Shown piece by piece: positions 54,301 to 64,000 of a stretch of DNA of 64,000 nt. Under the pieces are notes generated by a model. The model was not told the DNA's origin. It searched no databases and was given only the letters and a program-made list of their open reading frames with translations. Each line of letters opens with the position of its first letter. Within the stretch, counting starts at the first letter, position 1. Both the position numbers and the translations under genes were made by a program. This stretch comes from Ceratopteris richardii (Eukaryota > Streptophyta > Polypodiopsida > Polypodiales > Pteridaceae): contig CM035416.1 of the NCBI GenBank assembly GCA_020310875.1, positions 72,298,983 to 72,362,982 on the forward strand, in the 5' to 3' direction.

Positions 54301-55810
54301 CAATGTCTATGCATATTCTCACACATTGCTCTAGCGTTCTGGGTTCTTTTAGGTACACATAGGAGCGTAGTTTAGAGCTCAACAAGCCATCTAGAAACAA
54401 TGACACTTGTTTGGCTTGTGAAGGTAGCTCTTGCATTGGACATCGTTCAACATATTGTCTAAACCTATGTCCTGCCAGTCTAACTATTTCCTGAGGGGTT
54501 TGTTTAAAGCTATGAATCAACGAAGACGTGTCATGTCTAATCCCACTTTTAGAGAATTCAGTGATGAATGACTCTAAAAAGTGATGGATGTCTCTAAATT
54601 GCCTTTCTTGCAATGGTTGGAACCAAGTTAAAGCGGTATTCTTTAACGTTAGTCCAAATGCGTTGTATTGCGTGAACATGTCTTCAACTTGTTCTGCTCT
54701 TAGTACTTGCTTGAATTCTGCGACATGGTCATAGGGATCTCCTGTCCCATCCAAATAATTTTTCATTGATTTTACTAATTGAGTGGGTCTTAACATTCTT
54801 GCATGTTCACGTGGTCTAGGTAGAGGAAAATCATCTCTACCACCTGGTATTCCATGATCTCTTTGTCTATCCGCTCTATTAGTGTCTGTGGTTGTTCTAT
54901 CTCTCCCTACGGGATGAGTGAAGCTTACTTCGGGTCTTTCTTTATTTTTCTCTCTTTGATTTCCATGGGCTGATGATGTTCCTGCCCCTTGTTGACTTGT
55001 ATTCATGTTCGTTCTAGATGGAGGGAATACCAATTCACCTCTCCATGTGTATGTGTTTTTAGCGTGGTCAGGCACCACAAAGACTCTTTCTGAAGTCTCA
55101 TCCAGGTATACAACCTTTCCAGGTGTATCCGGGTCCTTGAACTCGTATATCGTGATGATTCCTACCTCACTAAGTAGTTCTGTCTTGTATCTCCAAAAGG
55201 CTTCATCAGTTTCTTTATTTACAAACAAGTCTATGCTTCTGTTGTCTTGAGGGATCCATTCCGGGATTAATACTCGTGTCAGTACAGATTTCCCTCTAGG
55301 TGTTCTAGGCTCTTCTAATGGTTCTTTTCCTTGAGATTTAGCTTCCGTCTCTAATTGAGTTACGCCAAACTCATTCGTATTGTTTGGCTGCGTACTTAAT
55401 ATGTACATTGCTCCTTCCTTGTCTATGTACGTGTCTCTCTCGAATTTCACCACTAGATGTTCCAATCCAATGGGTTGATCAGGGTTGTGCATTTGCACCA
55501 CTTGCCTTCGCAAACCATCCTCATAGATGCGAGCACCTAATCGGTTGGTTCGGAGAAACTCTAGTTGCGTTCTATAGGGTCCTTCTGGTTTTTCTAAATA
55601 GGCTACATTCGACCCTCCTGGTCTTTCTGTGCTAAATGCCATTTCTGAATCACTAGTATCTGAGCTCTCGTAGGGATAACTAGTGTTCAATTGTTGAGCC
55701 CACGATCGTGTAGTAGTTCTTACACTTGCCTCTGATGATCTAAGGCTTCGTCGGTCTGACTTACCTATATGTTTGCCCGATCTAAGGTTCATTAATTTTC
55801 TTCCTTGCAC
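51305..55810 (-). pseudogene. Element B gag and first protease
   Basis: The start is most likely Met 7 (55792), which matches A's MNLRSG. Residues 75-264 are the conserved N-terminal domain. The Gag core is about 340-500 (NYLDGTGDPYDHVAEFKQVL). Zinc knuckles CYTCGGNHLANVC, CFRCQGDHFIKDC and CADCGKEHIIKDC all have X3 between the second Cys and His. A fourth, YCTIERRYTNHTAQDC, lacks its second Cys, as in A. The protease has AILDSGAGVAIA (DSG 1223-1225, about 52136-52144) and MILGRPF. An acidic conserved linker (EEQWTPHCDEDGYDISVF) follows. TAG 51305-51307 ends it. B gag-pol, 55810-46343, is one frame with three stops in 3156 codons. Confidence 0.92.
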
Positions 55811-56602
55811 ACTCAGTACACGCTCAGATCGTCAATCATTCTTTGTGATTACTTTCTTGATTCTTTTTAGATTTCTTTAGATTCTTGTCTTAATGTATGC
55901 GTCAGGAATTCGACTTTTCGTGGTACTTTGAGTTCTCGTTCCGTCAGACTTATGTTCTTTCCTTTAGGTTTTCATGTCACACACCTTTACTTTAGTCTTG
56001 AACTTGATAAATTTAATTCTCTTGAACTTGAGGCGTTCTTATCGTCTTTAATCCACAATGCTAACGTTTATCCTAAGCTAAGAATTGACTGAGGGGGTTG
56101 AGTAATCTTCCAACCTCGAGTCAGCTTTTCTGGTTGCTCTGATGCCCAAGAAGCCGCGCTTCCCAAGCTTTATGCCCTTCAAAGCCTTGCCTTGGTTGCC
56201 CTTGATTGCCCTCGCTAGACCTGGAAAAATCCAATATTAGACCAATTCACAGTTGGATGATCAAGCACTTGAGTATATACACCTTTTAAGTCCCTTCCCT
56301 TTTGCCCAACTTTTTAATGCTTGCCCCTTGGCTTTCTAGTCCCAAACTAGGTCAACCTCAAAATAGCTTATCTAAAAATAGACGTATCCTTTAAGAGCTT
56401 TCTAACGAGCTATTAAGCTCAAAAAACGGACTTCAAATGAAAAAGTTATGACCGTTCAGGCCCTGGGGGGTAAAAACTGACGAACCGGTGTTTCTCCAAA
56501 TATGAGCTAAGGGGTCTCCTATGAGTCTAATCACCCAAAAATTTCCCAAAAATAGCCCCAAAATTGGCAAAAAAATGAAACCCTAAAATTTGTGTTTGGG
56601 GT
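55811..56602. other. Element B leader, gag-proximal part
   Basis: No gene seen. The leader resembles that of A in position, with weak sequence similarity near 56390-56460 (GAAAAAGTTATGACCGTTC). Confidence 0.6.
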
Positions 56603-57165
56603 GGACAATCGCGATGGCGTGAAACAATCGCGATGGCGTGAAACAATCGCGATGTTCTGGGACCGTCGCGATGGCGTGAGGGTGAACAATCGCGATGGTC
56701 TGAAGTGCACGGTCGCGATGGTCCAAAAGTGAGCAATCGCGATGGCGTGAGTGTGAACTGTCGTGATGGCTCGATCAGGCGGACAATCGCGATGGCGTGA
56801 GTGTGAACCGTCGCGATGGCTCGATCAGGCGGACAATCACGATGGCGTCAGTCAACGGTCAACGTGAACAATGGCGATGGTCCAAAGTGAACCGTTGCGA
56901 TGGTCACAGATGCGATGGCTTGAGCCAATCGCGATGGTACAAATTGCCACGTGGCACCGTCGGCACAATGGCGTGAGCCAATCGCGATGGTGTGGGGTCA
57001 ACCGAACAGTCGCGATGGTCCGCGAACCGTCGCGATGGTCCAAATGAACCGTCGCGATGGCGTGAGACCGTCGCGATGGTCCGGCCGAGCCGTCGCGATG
57101 GCGTGAGCCAATCGCGATGGTGTGACACAATCACGATGGTCTGAGACCGTCGCGATGGTCCACCA
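56603..57165. repeat. Palindrome array CCATCGCGATGG in element B leader
   Basis: About two dozen copies of the CCATCGCGATGG family (common forms CAATCGCGATGG and CCGTCGCGATGG), spaced irregularly. A further perfect copy is near 57263. The array has no regular 55-bp unit as in A. ORFs across it are products of the repeat. Confidence 0.93.
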
Positions 57166-57628
57166 AAGTATGATTTTTTGCAATGCAAGTATGGATTCCT
57201 AGAGGCGTAAGTGTGCTCTACACACTGGTGTGGTCGCCTTCTTCAAATTCCGAACTTTGCAGACCATCGCGATGGTCTGACACAGTCAAAAATTTCTGAC
57301 AGAAACTGAGAATTTTACCTTTTCCAAGCTTTCCTGATGCACTGGAGCTCTGTACCTGCAAGAAAACTCAAGAAAACAAAAGTACACACAAGCACAAAAG
57401 CTCTCTCTCACTCTCTCGCATGCACAAATGAGGGGAAATGAGGAGAATGGGTGGATATGGTGAATTTTCTGATTTTTTTGGAGATGAAGATGATGATGCG
57501 GTGATGAAGATGGAGTGCGGGGAGGTGAAAAACACTAAAAACTAAGTAAAAACAACAACAAAAACTGAAATTTTTACCTTCCAACACTACTTCTTGCTAT
57601 ACTCTTACCATCACACATTCGTCCTAGA
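57166..57628. other. Element B leader between array and PBS
   Basis: No supported gene. It is homologous to 11352-11700 of the truncated family-B copy. Similar sequence to the A leader includes a run of CTCTCTCTCAC near 57402. Confidence 0.6.
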
Positions 57629-57651
57629 CTCGATCCCCGGCAACGGCGCCA
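57629..57651 (-). other. Primer-binding site of element B (tRNA-Asp type)
   Basis: CTCGATCCCCGGCAACGG on the + strand is the tRNA-Asp 3' end; the PBS lies seven bases from the LTR. Confidence 0.92.
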
Positions 57652-57658
57652 AATTTGG

Positions 57659-58297
57659 TGTTGCTTTAGCACAATGGTGAGAACCACGTTAAGAAGCTTC
57701 ACCTCCTTAATTGTCAATCCGCGGAAGAGATAGCAGTGATATGAAGATCGTGAATGTGAGATGAAGTGAGAGTGAAGGTGAGAAGCATAGAAATGCACAC
57801 ACACATACACACACACTACGAAGAGACAAGCAAGACACAATGGAAGGTGAGAAATCAACTCTATTACTCAAGAACACTATTACAAGCTCAAAAGAACTCT
57901 AACCTCAAACAAGCTAACCTCAAAAATGAGCTCTCTAGCTCTTTTTATAGTTTCTAGACTAGTTTTGACCGGTTTCACATCTAGTGACCGGCATAGTTAA
58001 AAAATAGGTCCTAGATGCTATTTGAAAGGGTAAACGGTGTCTAAAAATAACGAAAATTGATACGCTTGTTCTACCTAAGCTCCTCAAGCTCGAGGACTCC
58101 TCGGCTTGCACAAAATGGAGCTATGGATTACAAAATGGGGTTTTCTATGTTACATATGTTACAATAGTGATAAAAATCATTGTTGGAGGTTTTTGGAAAG
58201 TATTTGAGAACATAATTCTTTGAAAAAAGATTTGACTGGCTCCCTGCTCCGTCGTTACATGCTTCCGCGTCTTCTATGCCTCTGGCTGCTTCCAACA
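57659..58297 (-). repeat. 5' LTR of element B
   Basis: 639 bp, partner of 23592-24230. Ends are TGTTGCTTTAGC and TTCCAACA on the + strand. The TATA box with adjacent hairpin is at about 57930-57949. A block shared with the A LTR (CTCGAGGACTCCTCGGCTTG, near 58089) lies upstream in transcription. Confidence 0.95.
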
Positions 58298-58302
58298 GTG
58301 AC
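58298..58302. repeat. Target-site duplication GTGAC, right copy (element B)
   Basis: Identical to 23587-23591; C gag reads through when the two sides are joined. Confidence 0.95.
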
Positions 58303-58985
58303 TAACTCCAATATTCGTTCTTCGGTGGGCACAGGCTTCACCTCGCCTAGCGTGCTAGTGGTAGCTACAAAAGCCAGGGTCGTCAATATGGGACTTCCTT
58401 GGCCAAGATCTTTCACAGGTATGTTCCCTGTTGCTCCCATTGGCTCGTATAAGAGCTCAATCTTCCTTTGTTGGCATAATTGTACTTCTTCCCATAACCT
58501 TGCTTGTTCCTTAGCAGTTATTAAAGTAGCAGGTTGTGTAAGGTTGATATGCTATTGCACCATAGGATCTCTCAATCCGGCAATGAATCTCCTCTTCAAT
58601 GTCTCATCGTTCAGGGCATTCACGCCTATCTTAATTACCAAGGTTTCCATCCTCTGAATGTAGTTGTCGATGCTCTCATTGACTCCCTGCCATAGATAGT
58701 CCATCTGTTGGGCCAATCTATCTTGGAAGCCTTGTCGTCGAAACTTTGCCAAGATGGCGTCCTTGAGCATCTGATAAGTTCCCCGCTCTTGCGGTGTTGA
58801 ATTCCCATACTAGTTGGCTGCCTCTTCATGGAGAGTAGTCAGAAAAATCCTCAATCTTTGACCTTGGTCAACTACCTCGTTGGCTTCACAAGTAACTCCA
58901 AATAGTTGGATAAAACTATCCGGATCCTCGTCCCAAGCACCTGAGAACTTGGGGAAGTCCCCCAAATGAACCGAAATCTAATGGC
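58303..58985 (-). pseudogene. Gypsy element C gag, N-terminal part
   Basis: The Gag core reads LGDFPKFSGAWDEDPDSFIQ, then FRRQGFQDRLAQQMDYLWQG, RMETLVIKIGVNALNDETLK and RFIAGLRDPMVQ. Stops (one near 58812; TAG near 58978) break it. It leads into the B insertion at LELV and continues at 23586 on the same frame. Upstream, 58986-59327 codes weakly in the same direction and then becomes leader. Confidence 0.82.
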
Positions 58986-59327
58986 CCATTTCAAACAGAG
59001 GTATGATGTCAATATCATTTTGATCCCATAAATTTAATGCTCTCGGTTTTAGGGCTCAATCGAACCTTCATACTTGAGAAGCAACTCTTATTTGATAGTA
59101 TCTCTTTTCCTTGGATTGTCCCTACTATTCCAAAACTCTTTGTATGCTCTTTTCTTCTCCCTCTCTCGAGCCTCAACCCTATGAGTGCCTCCCTCTTATC
59201 TTTGTGCACAAGTTCCTCTTGAGGACAAACTCCCCTCGCTCATGTACCAGATCCGGGGTCTGCAAGCTCGACTAACCTGTGGCAATAGGAAACCTATGGC
59301 ACTCTCTTATAGAGACGTGCCAAGAAA

Positions 59328-59345
59328 GTTCCCGACAAATGCACC
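59328..59345 (-). other. Putative primer-binding site of element C
   Basis: On the - strand it reads TGGTGCATTTGTCGGGAA, starting with TGG four bases from a TG end of the LTR. It fits the 3' end of a tRNA ending in CCA. I cannot name the tRNA without a search. Confidence 0.55.
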
Positions 59346-59349
59346 AAAA

Positions 59350-60436
59350 TGTTTACCCTTTGACCCAAGGGAAAAATGTGTATACGCACTTAGATTCTAC
59401 CTAACTCATGCGTAATTGGTCTACTCGTCTAACTAGAAGCGCCGAAGTTGAGTTGTGATGTCCATTTGGGCAGTCACAGTGTAATCCATCAACAGTCGAA
59501 TGGGAAGAGCTTTTCAAACTGCTTTTCTTACTAAACCTTTCACTCTAAGCATGAAGTCTCTACACTCACCTCCTTTCACATTAGGTTCACCAGGTAGGTC
59601 GTCGCGATTTGTGGAAAGGAGAGAGAGATTGAAGGAATCTAGTCAAATGAAGTTAACACTCAAAGTTGCCATTGATCAAGCAATGGGGATTTACACAATG
59701 AACAAGCACATATGGTCAAGAGAAGGCCTCTTCTGAGAGGAGATTGTAAAATCTCAAGAGATTCTTTGGTCTAAGAATATGATCTTCATAAAACAAAGAA
59801 GTAGAATTAAAAGAGAAACATAAGATTACTAGGAAGCTCGTAAAGGCAATGAGCTAAAACGGAAGGTTAAAGCTCTTGTCAAGTTAAGTCTTGACAAAAG
59901 AAGTCTAAATCGCATTGATTGATTCATATGCAAACACTTGTAATGAAGGTCTGCGGAAATTGACATAAGAACCCGCATATCATGGGCAAGTCTCAATTAG
60001 TTCTGTGATTGCATGATAGTGTTACCCTTAAGTCGAGTGATGCATCTTGTAATGACAAGTCAATTCTTTGTGTTTCTAGGTTTTGAGGAAGACCAAATTC
60101 ACATGAGAGTAATAAACTCAACTTTTCAACAGAAGCTTGCATGTCTTCATAGCTTCAGGTGTAGATTTTGCTCACTGTCATTTCCTTATCCCACTTCTCC
60201 TCATGTTCCTCAATGAGGCTGTGGTTTGTACTAATTTTTTCGTTTACATGTTGGAACTTGTGGCCAACATTCAAAACGTGATGATTCAAATCAAACTTCA
60301 TAGAGATAGATATATCTGCGCACCATTTTTAAGGTTTTAAGGGTGTCACTTTATGATTTATGAGGCAAAGGAAAGATTCATGAAAAATGGAGATGAAATT
60401 TTTTCATATTATTATACAATCAATCTATTAAGCCAG
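59350..60436 (-). repeat. 5' LTR of gypsy element C
   Basis: The stretch from 59711 matches 14812-15543 closely. The left end is set by the PBS and a TG at 59350. The right end is less sure: similarity stops near 60436. Confidence 0.65.
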
Positions 60437-61464
60437 TCAACAAATCATTCACTCCAAAATATTCAACAGATCATCTCTGCTTTATCAACATCATTTCCAA
60501 TTTGCAAGCTAGTGTTGCACACAAAGTGGTAAGCACACCTTCGCAGATAAATTGCATGACTTTTTACATCTAAACACAGTTTGTAATATCACAAGAATGA
60601 TGATGTCCAGAAATTGACAAAGCATTCAGTTTGTTAAACGCGCATTTCCCGTCAAGGACACGTTTAAGCTCTTTTTGGGTTCTTGGGAGTGGAAGGGGTC
60701 TGAATAATCAAAGGCCTTATACTTGAATTTTCCCAATTAATCACTCACCAAGCAGTACACGAGTGTTCAAAGAACTCTATTAACACGAATTACTATTACT
60801 ACTCTGGTTCGTTCTCTCATAGATTTCCGGTTCGTACATACATTAAGACTTCTCAGTACATAACGCAAAAAGTAAACATTACCGTAACTCAGACTTACAA
60901 CACTTAACTTAATGGAAAAGTACTAACCACAAGTTAAGGTAATCAAACAACAACGACGAAAAGAACACAGTACTACTCAGAATTCTCAGAAAACAATACT
61001 ACGGAAACTCCACAGAACATATCGCCCAGATAGACAGTCTAACGATTCTTCTGAGTGTTACCGAAGCGTCTTTTCATTGATTTATAAATGAATACAACTT
61101 TACGCCACGACCTTTCGGTTCCTGCAGAATATGAAAAGGAAAAGATTTACAATTGCCAATCTGGCGGCTTACACTGGCACGCATGGTGGACTGGAACCCG
61201 CAGGTATACAAAATCTTATGGCTCATCTATTATACCCTGTAGATACATTGTTCTAGCTAATTTAAATGTTCGGGAAATTTTCTTTTTTAATGAATCCAAC
61301 ATCTGTTTCAATATCTCTGGTTCTACTAACTAAGCGTCAGTTCTAACTGAACTAGTTGCAATTACCTGGCGCATCAAAATTTCTGCCTGTGTTTGCAGAA
61401 AAGCTTCCTGCAGATAAAAATCATTCGATAGAGCTGCATCACGGTTTACTTTCATATCGGCAAT
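60437..61464. other. 3' region of gypsy element E, no gene recognised
   Basis: AT-rich DNA between the C LTR and the end of E's third ORF. It may hold part of E's 3' LTR, for example a TGTTGGATTC start on the - strand near 61302, but no partner LTR is in the window. Confidence 0.4.
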
Positions 61465-62385
61465 CTATTGATCTATTTGTGATAAGCGTTCTGCTTGAGC
61501 TCCAAGTTGCTTTTCTCTTCTCTCCAATTCTTGATTCTGAAATTGAATGGTCCGGTAATATGCATCTCTTTCTCTTCGAGTTTCTGCAACGTCCTTCTGA
61601 ATTTGAGCGACCAACACCATCTGCATTTTAAGAGCAGATTTTGATTCAAATAGGTTTGCATTTGTAAACTCTAGTTCTGTATTGGTTTGCTTTAGTAAAG
61701 CTGTCATTTCCTGTCCTTTCTGCACTGCTTTATCCAATTGTGCTCTAGTATCTTCTAACAAATTTCCCAGTACTATGTGGGCATCCTCTTTATCCTTGAT
61801 TAACTGTTGTAACTGAAGAATTTCGGCATTAGCAGCACATAATAAATCATCTTTGGCTGTTACTTCAGCCAATGCAACATCTCTTTGTTTGATCACTGTT
61901 TCCTGTTCAGCAAGCTGTGCTTGAAGCTGTTTAATCTGGAAGTGCAGATTATGATTCTCTGCCTTCACTGCATCTACCTCTTCCTGCAATGGAATGATAT
62001 CCGCTTCTAAAACATCAACTTTATGTTGTAATTCATGTTTGAGATTATCAGTAATCTCCTTCATCTGTTGTGGTAGTTGTTGCGATAGGTGGATCAACAT
62101 ATGACCCATGGATGCGAGCTCAGTAATCATAGGAATCGAAGGAACGGGAAGAGGAGGACGTGGTTGAGATGAAGAAGTTGTCAGGAGTTGATGGGAATTG
62201 GGTGGAGAATAGTTAGGCGAAGAGGATGATGAATTTGGTGCTTCCGGTACAATTGGTGGAATGGGAATAATGGGTTTAAGTGGAGGTTCGGGTGGAGGAG
62301 TGGGTTGCAGATTGTTAGCTGCTTCGGTAAGTTGCTGCGTAGTTACTTCAGGTTGGGCAATGGCAGACTCTACTGCCGTAATCAA
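61465..62385 (-). pseudogene. Element E third ORF, coiled-coil part, 306 aa
   Basis: Residues about 1-80 are rich in Pro and Ser. From about 90 to 300 the sequence is a continuous heptad-rich coiled coil (LKHELQHKVDVLEADIIPLQ; LQAQLAEQETVIKQRDVAL; ERREKQLGAQAERLSQIDQ). It is in frame with the upstream piece 62446-63411. The two are separated by 20 codons and two TAGs (62386-62388 and 62446-62448), so the intact ORF was about 649 codons. There is no membrane span. Confidence 0.8.
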
Positions 62386-62445
62386 TTCCTAGAAAATTTC
62401 TGCAACAATGAGCTGTGCATCTTCTTGCATATCTAGTTTGGACTG

Positions 62446-63411
62446 CTACTGAGATTCTTCCTTAGAAGATCTGTCTTTAGAATCAGCAGTAACACTCTGA
62501 TCTTGTTGCTGGTTTGAAGATGACTGAGCGGATGAATCATGATGAATCGATGTAGCTGTGTCGTGGAAAATTTCTTCTTCATTTTTGTCTGCTTTATCTC
62601 CAGCGGCAGATCCTTGCACTTGACTGTCAGATGAACTTATCCGGATGCGTTTGCGGCAAAGGAGCTGAAAGAGTTCTTCATCATCTTCTTCATCGTCTTC
62701 AAGTATCTGTGCAGATTCTTCATGATATAAAATTGGACCTCTGGGTGGTGGTTGCGCTGCTTGGAGGATCAGAAACAAAAAAGTGAGTATGTGCGAGAGA
62801 CGGGAATGCGGCAGATCGCCTTTGTTAACCTGCTTAATGATTGCAACGCATTCACGGTGAATGCGCCAGAAATAATAGGAAGCAAAATTGATAGGCTCTC
62901 TAGCAGGCATATCAATCACCGAGTAGAATGGGCGAGAAATCCCATAAGTGCATTTTTGTAAGTTTAATATGGCTACTAAAAATTGTAAAGCTGTTCTTTC
63001 AGGCTCAGGACGACATAGTATGGCATACTCATTCAAAGAGTGCCTGGGAAACAATTGATTCATCGTAGCAATTGGAAGGTTAGGGCCATTCTCTCGTCCT
63101 TCCGGAGAGAGTCGGAAAGCAGCAGCAAATGACTGCATGGTGATTACGACAGGAGAGGGGAAATACGTAATAGGCCAACGCTGCTCAGTAGTAGGTGTGG
63201 CAGCAATAGCAGCAATTATCTGAGCATAGTATGGATGGCACTCCACTGAATGCCAGGGCAATTCAGCGAAGTTGGACAAACCTTGGATCCACAAGAATTC
63301 ACTTACATCCTGAGGAAGTCCGTCACGGAAGGTAGCAAAGTTTGCCAGGGCTTCCATGATGCGCACACAAAGTAGCACGAATACACAGGGTTTACAGAGA
63401 GCACAAAGCAC
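62446..63411 (-). pseudogene. Element E third ORF, N-terminal domain, 321 aa
   Basis: Probably starts at Met 19 (63357): MEALANFATFRDGLPQDVSE. Residues about 30-230 form a helical domain (FLVAILNLQKCTYGISRPFY; FASYYFWRIHRECVAI), with the same place and rough pattern as the N-terminal domain of the A and B third ORFs. An acidic run follows (EDDEEDDEELFQ). Ends at TAG 62446-62448. It lies about 280 bp downstream of integrase. The likeness to plant retrotransposon ORF1/plant-mobile-like domains is an inference from pattern only. Confidence 0.75.
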
Positions 63412-63694
63412 ACAGAATACGCAGACACAATAGCGATTAACAGTAGAAAGAAGAAGATTAAGTAGAAACTTGGCAACGAGAGCCGATCAAAAATGCTAAT
63501 CATCGCGCGATGTTGAGATGATAACCTCATAACTACGGTGTGCGTGCATGAGCAAAATCAATAACAAAAGGCAGCTATTATTCATGGTTAGGTAGCAAAA
63601 CGAGGAGTTTATGGCCTTTATTCATCGAACATGCAAAACTAAAAAAGGAAAAGAAAAGAAAAGAAAAAAAATACGTGGGCAATCGCAGAACACT

Positions 63695-64000
63695 TTAGTG
63701 CGAATCAGGTGCTTGATGATACGGCCGCAACTTTGAACCATTTATCACTTTAGGAAGAGGAATTCCGGTCAAGGTAGTCAACCAAAAAGTAGCTGGGCCC
63801 ACTTGTTCACTAATCCGATAAGGACCAAACCATCGTAATTTGAATTTTCTAGCCGCACGATTTATTTTAGCATTATAGAATAACACAAGCTGTCCCACCG
63901 AAAAAACTGGAGTTTTTAGATATCTATCATGAGTACGAGCTTGCCGCAACTGCAATTCTTGAAGAGTCAGAAAACTTTCCCAGCGATACTCATCTAAGTC
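63695..64000 (-). CDS. Gypsy element E integrase C-terminal part
   Basis: The frame is open to the window edge and reads LQELQLRQARTHDRYLKTP, VLFYNAKINRAARKFKLRWF, then GPYRISEQVGPATFWL and VINGSKLRPYHQAP. This is the GPY/F-type tail of Ty3/gypsy integrase, whose Trp-Phe-Gly-Pro-Tyr block is visible. The rest of pol is outside the window to the right. The stop is at 63695-63697. 63412-63694 has a poly-purine run (about 63640-63670), which may be a remnant of the region between pol and the third ORF. Confidence 0.85.
   Translation of the reverse strand, partial: DLDEYRWESFLTLQELQLRQARTHDRYLKTPVFSVGQLVLFYNAKINRAARKFKLRWFGPYRISEQVGPATFWLTTLTGIPLPKVINGSKLRPYHQAPDSH

Larger units (their letters stand above)
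23592..58297 (-). mobile_element. Giant gypsy element B, with element A nested inside
   Basis: The outer boundaries are two 639-bp LTRs and perfect 5-bp target duplications. Without the nested element A (about 24589-42039) B is about 17.2 kb. Order on the - strand: LTR, tRNA-Asp PBS, leader with palindrome array, gag-pol in one frame, third ORF, polypurine tract, LTR. B entered the gag of element C. By eye the two LTRs differ at roughly ten positions, which points to a fairly recent insertion. Confidence 0.95.

Noticed and set aside
57766-57957. ORF on + strand, also seen at 23699
   Set aside because: Antisense in the family-B LTR, repeated because the LTR is repeated.

Overview
The window is repeat-rich plant nuclear DNA made almost entirely of nested LTR retrotransposons. 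No host gene, structural RNA gene or CRISPR array was recognised. The plant call rests on Ty1/copia elements primed by initiator tRNA-Met, very large Ty3/gypsy elements whose primer-binding sites (PBS) match the 3' end of plant tRNA-Asp, and stop codons that look like decay of methylated cytosines. The species cannot be named from this sequence. The element names used here (Y, W, X, N, V, C, B, A, E, D) are my own.

Left block, 1-14811. This is a copia graveyard on the + strand. The 3' end of element Y (1-about 860) is followed by copia element W. W's gag is split by element X (2002-12395, 5-bp target duplication CCATC). X was itself hit by a nearly complete copia element N on the - strand (3642-10299) and by the 5' end of a gypsy element of family B (10684-about 12251). 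W resumes at 12401 and runs through its integrase to about 14294, followed by the LTR, PBS and leader of another copia element, V.

Middle block, 14812-60436. This is an old gypsy element C on the - strand. Its gag is split by a 34.7-kb insertion, element B (23592-58297), with perfect 5-bp duplications GTGAC and two 639-bp LTRs. B in turn contains a related giant element A (about 24589-42039) inside its third ORF. A and B each encode one gag-pol reading frame of more than 3100 codons, then a third ORF with long coiled coils. C also holds an AT-rich insertion D (about 19771-21984).

Right block, 60437-64000. This is the 3' half of another gypsy element E on the - strand, with the integrase C-terminus and a two-part coiled-coil third ORF.

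The unusual biology lies in A and B. Their polyprotein has a second retropepsin-like domain after integrase, two integrase zinc-binding (H2C2) modules, a basic tail with repeated I-W-V-P-K motifs, an uncharacterised N-terminal Gag domain, and an untranslated leader filled with short CpG-rich palindromes built on TCGCGA. The copia element N carries an unrelated set of palindromes in its LTR. Most breaks in the reading frames are single C-to-T style stops, many of them TAG.
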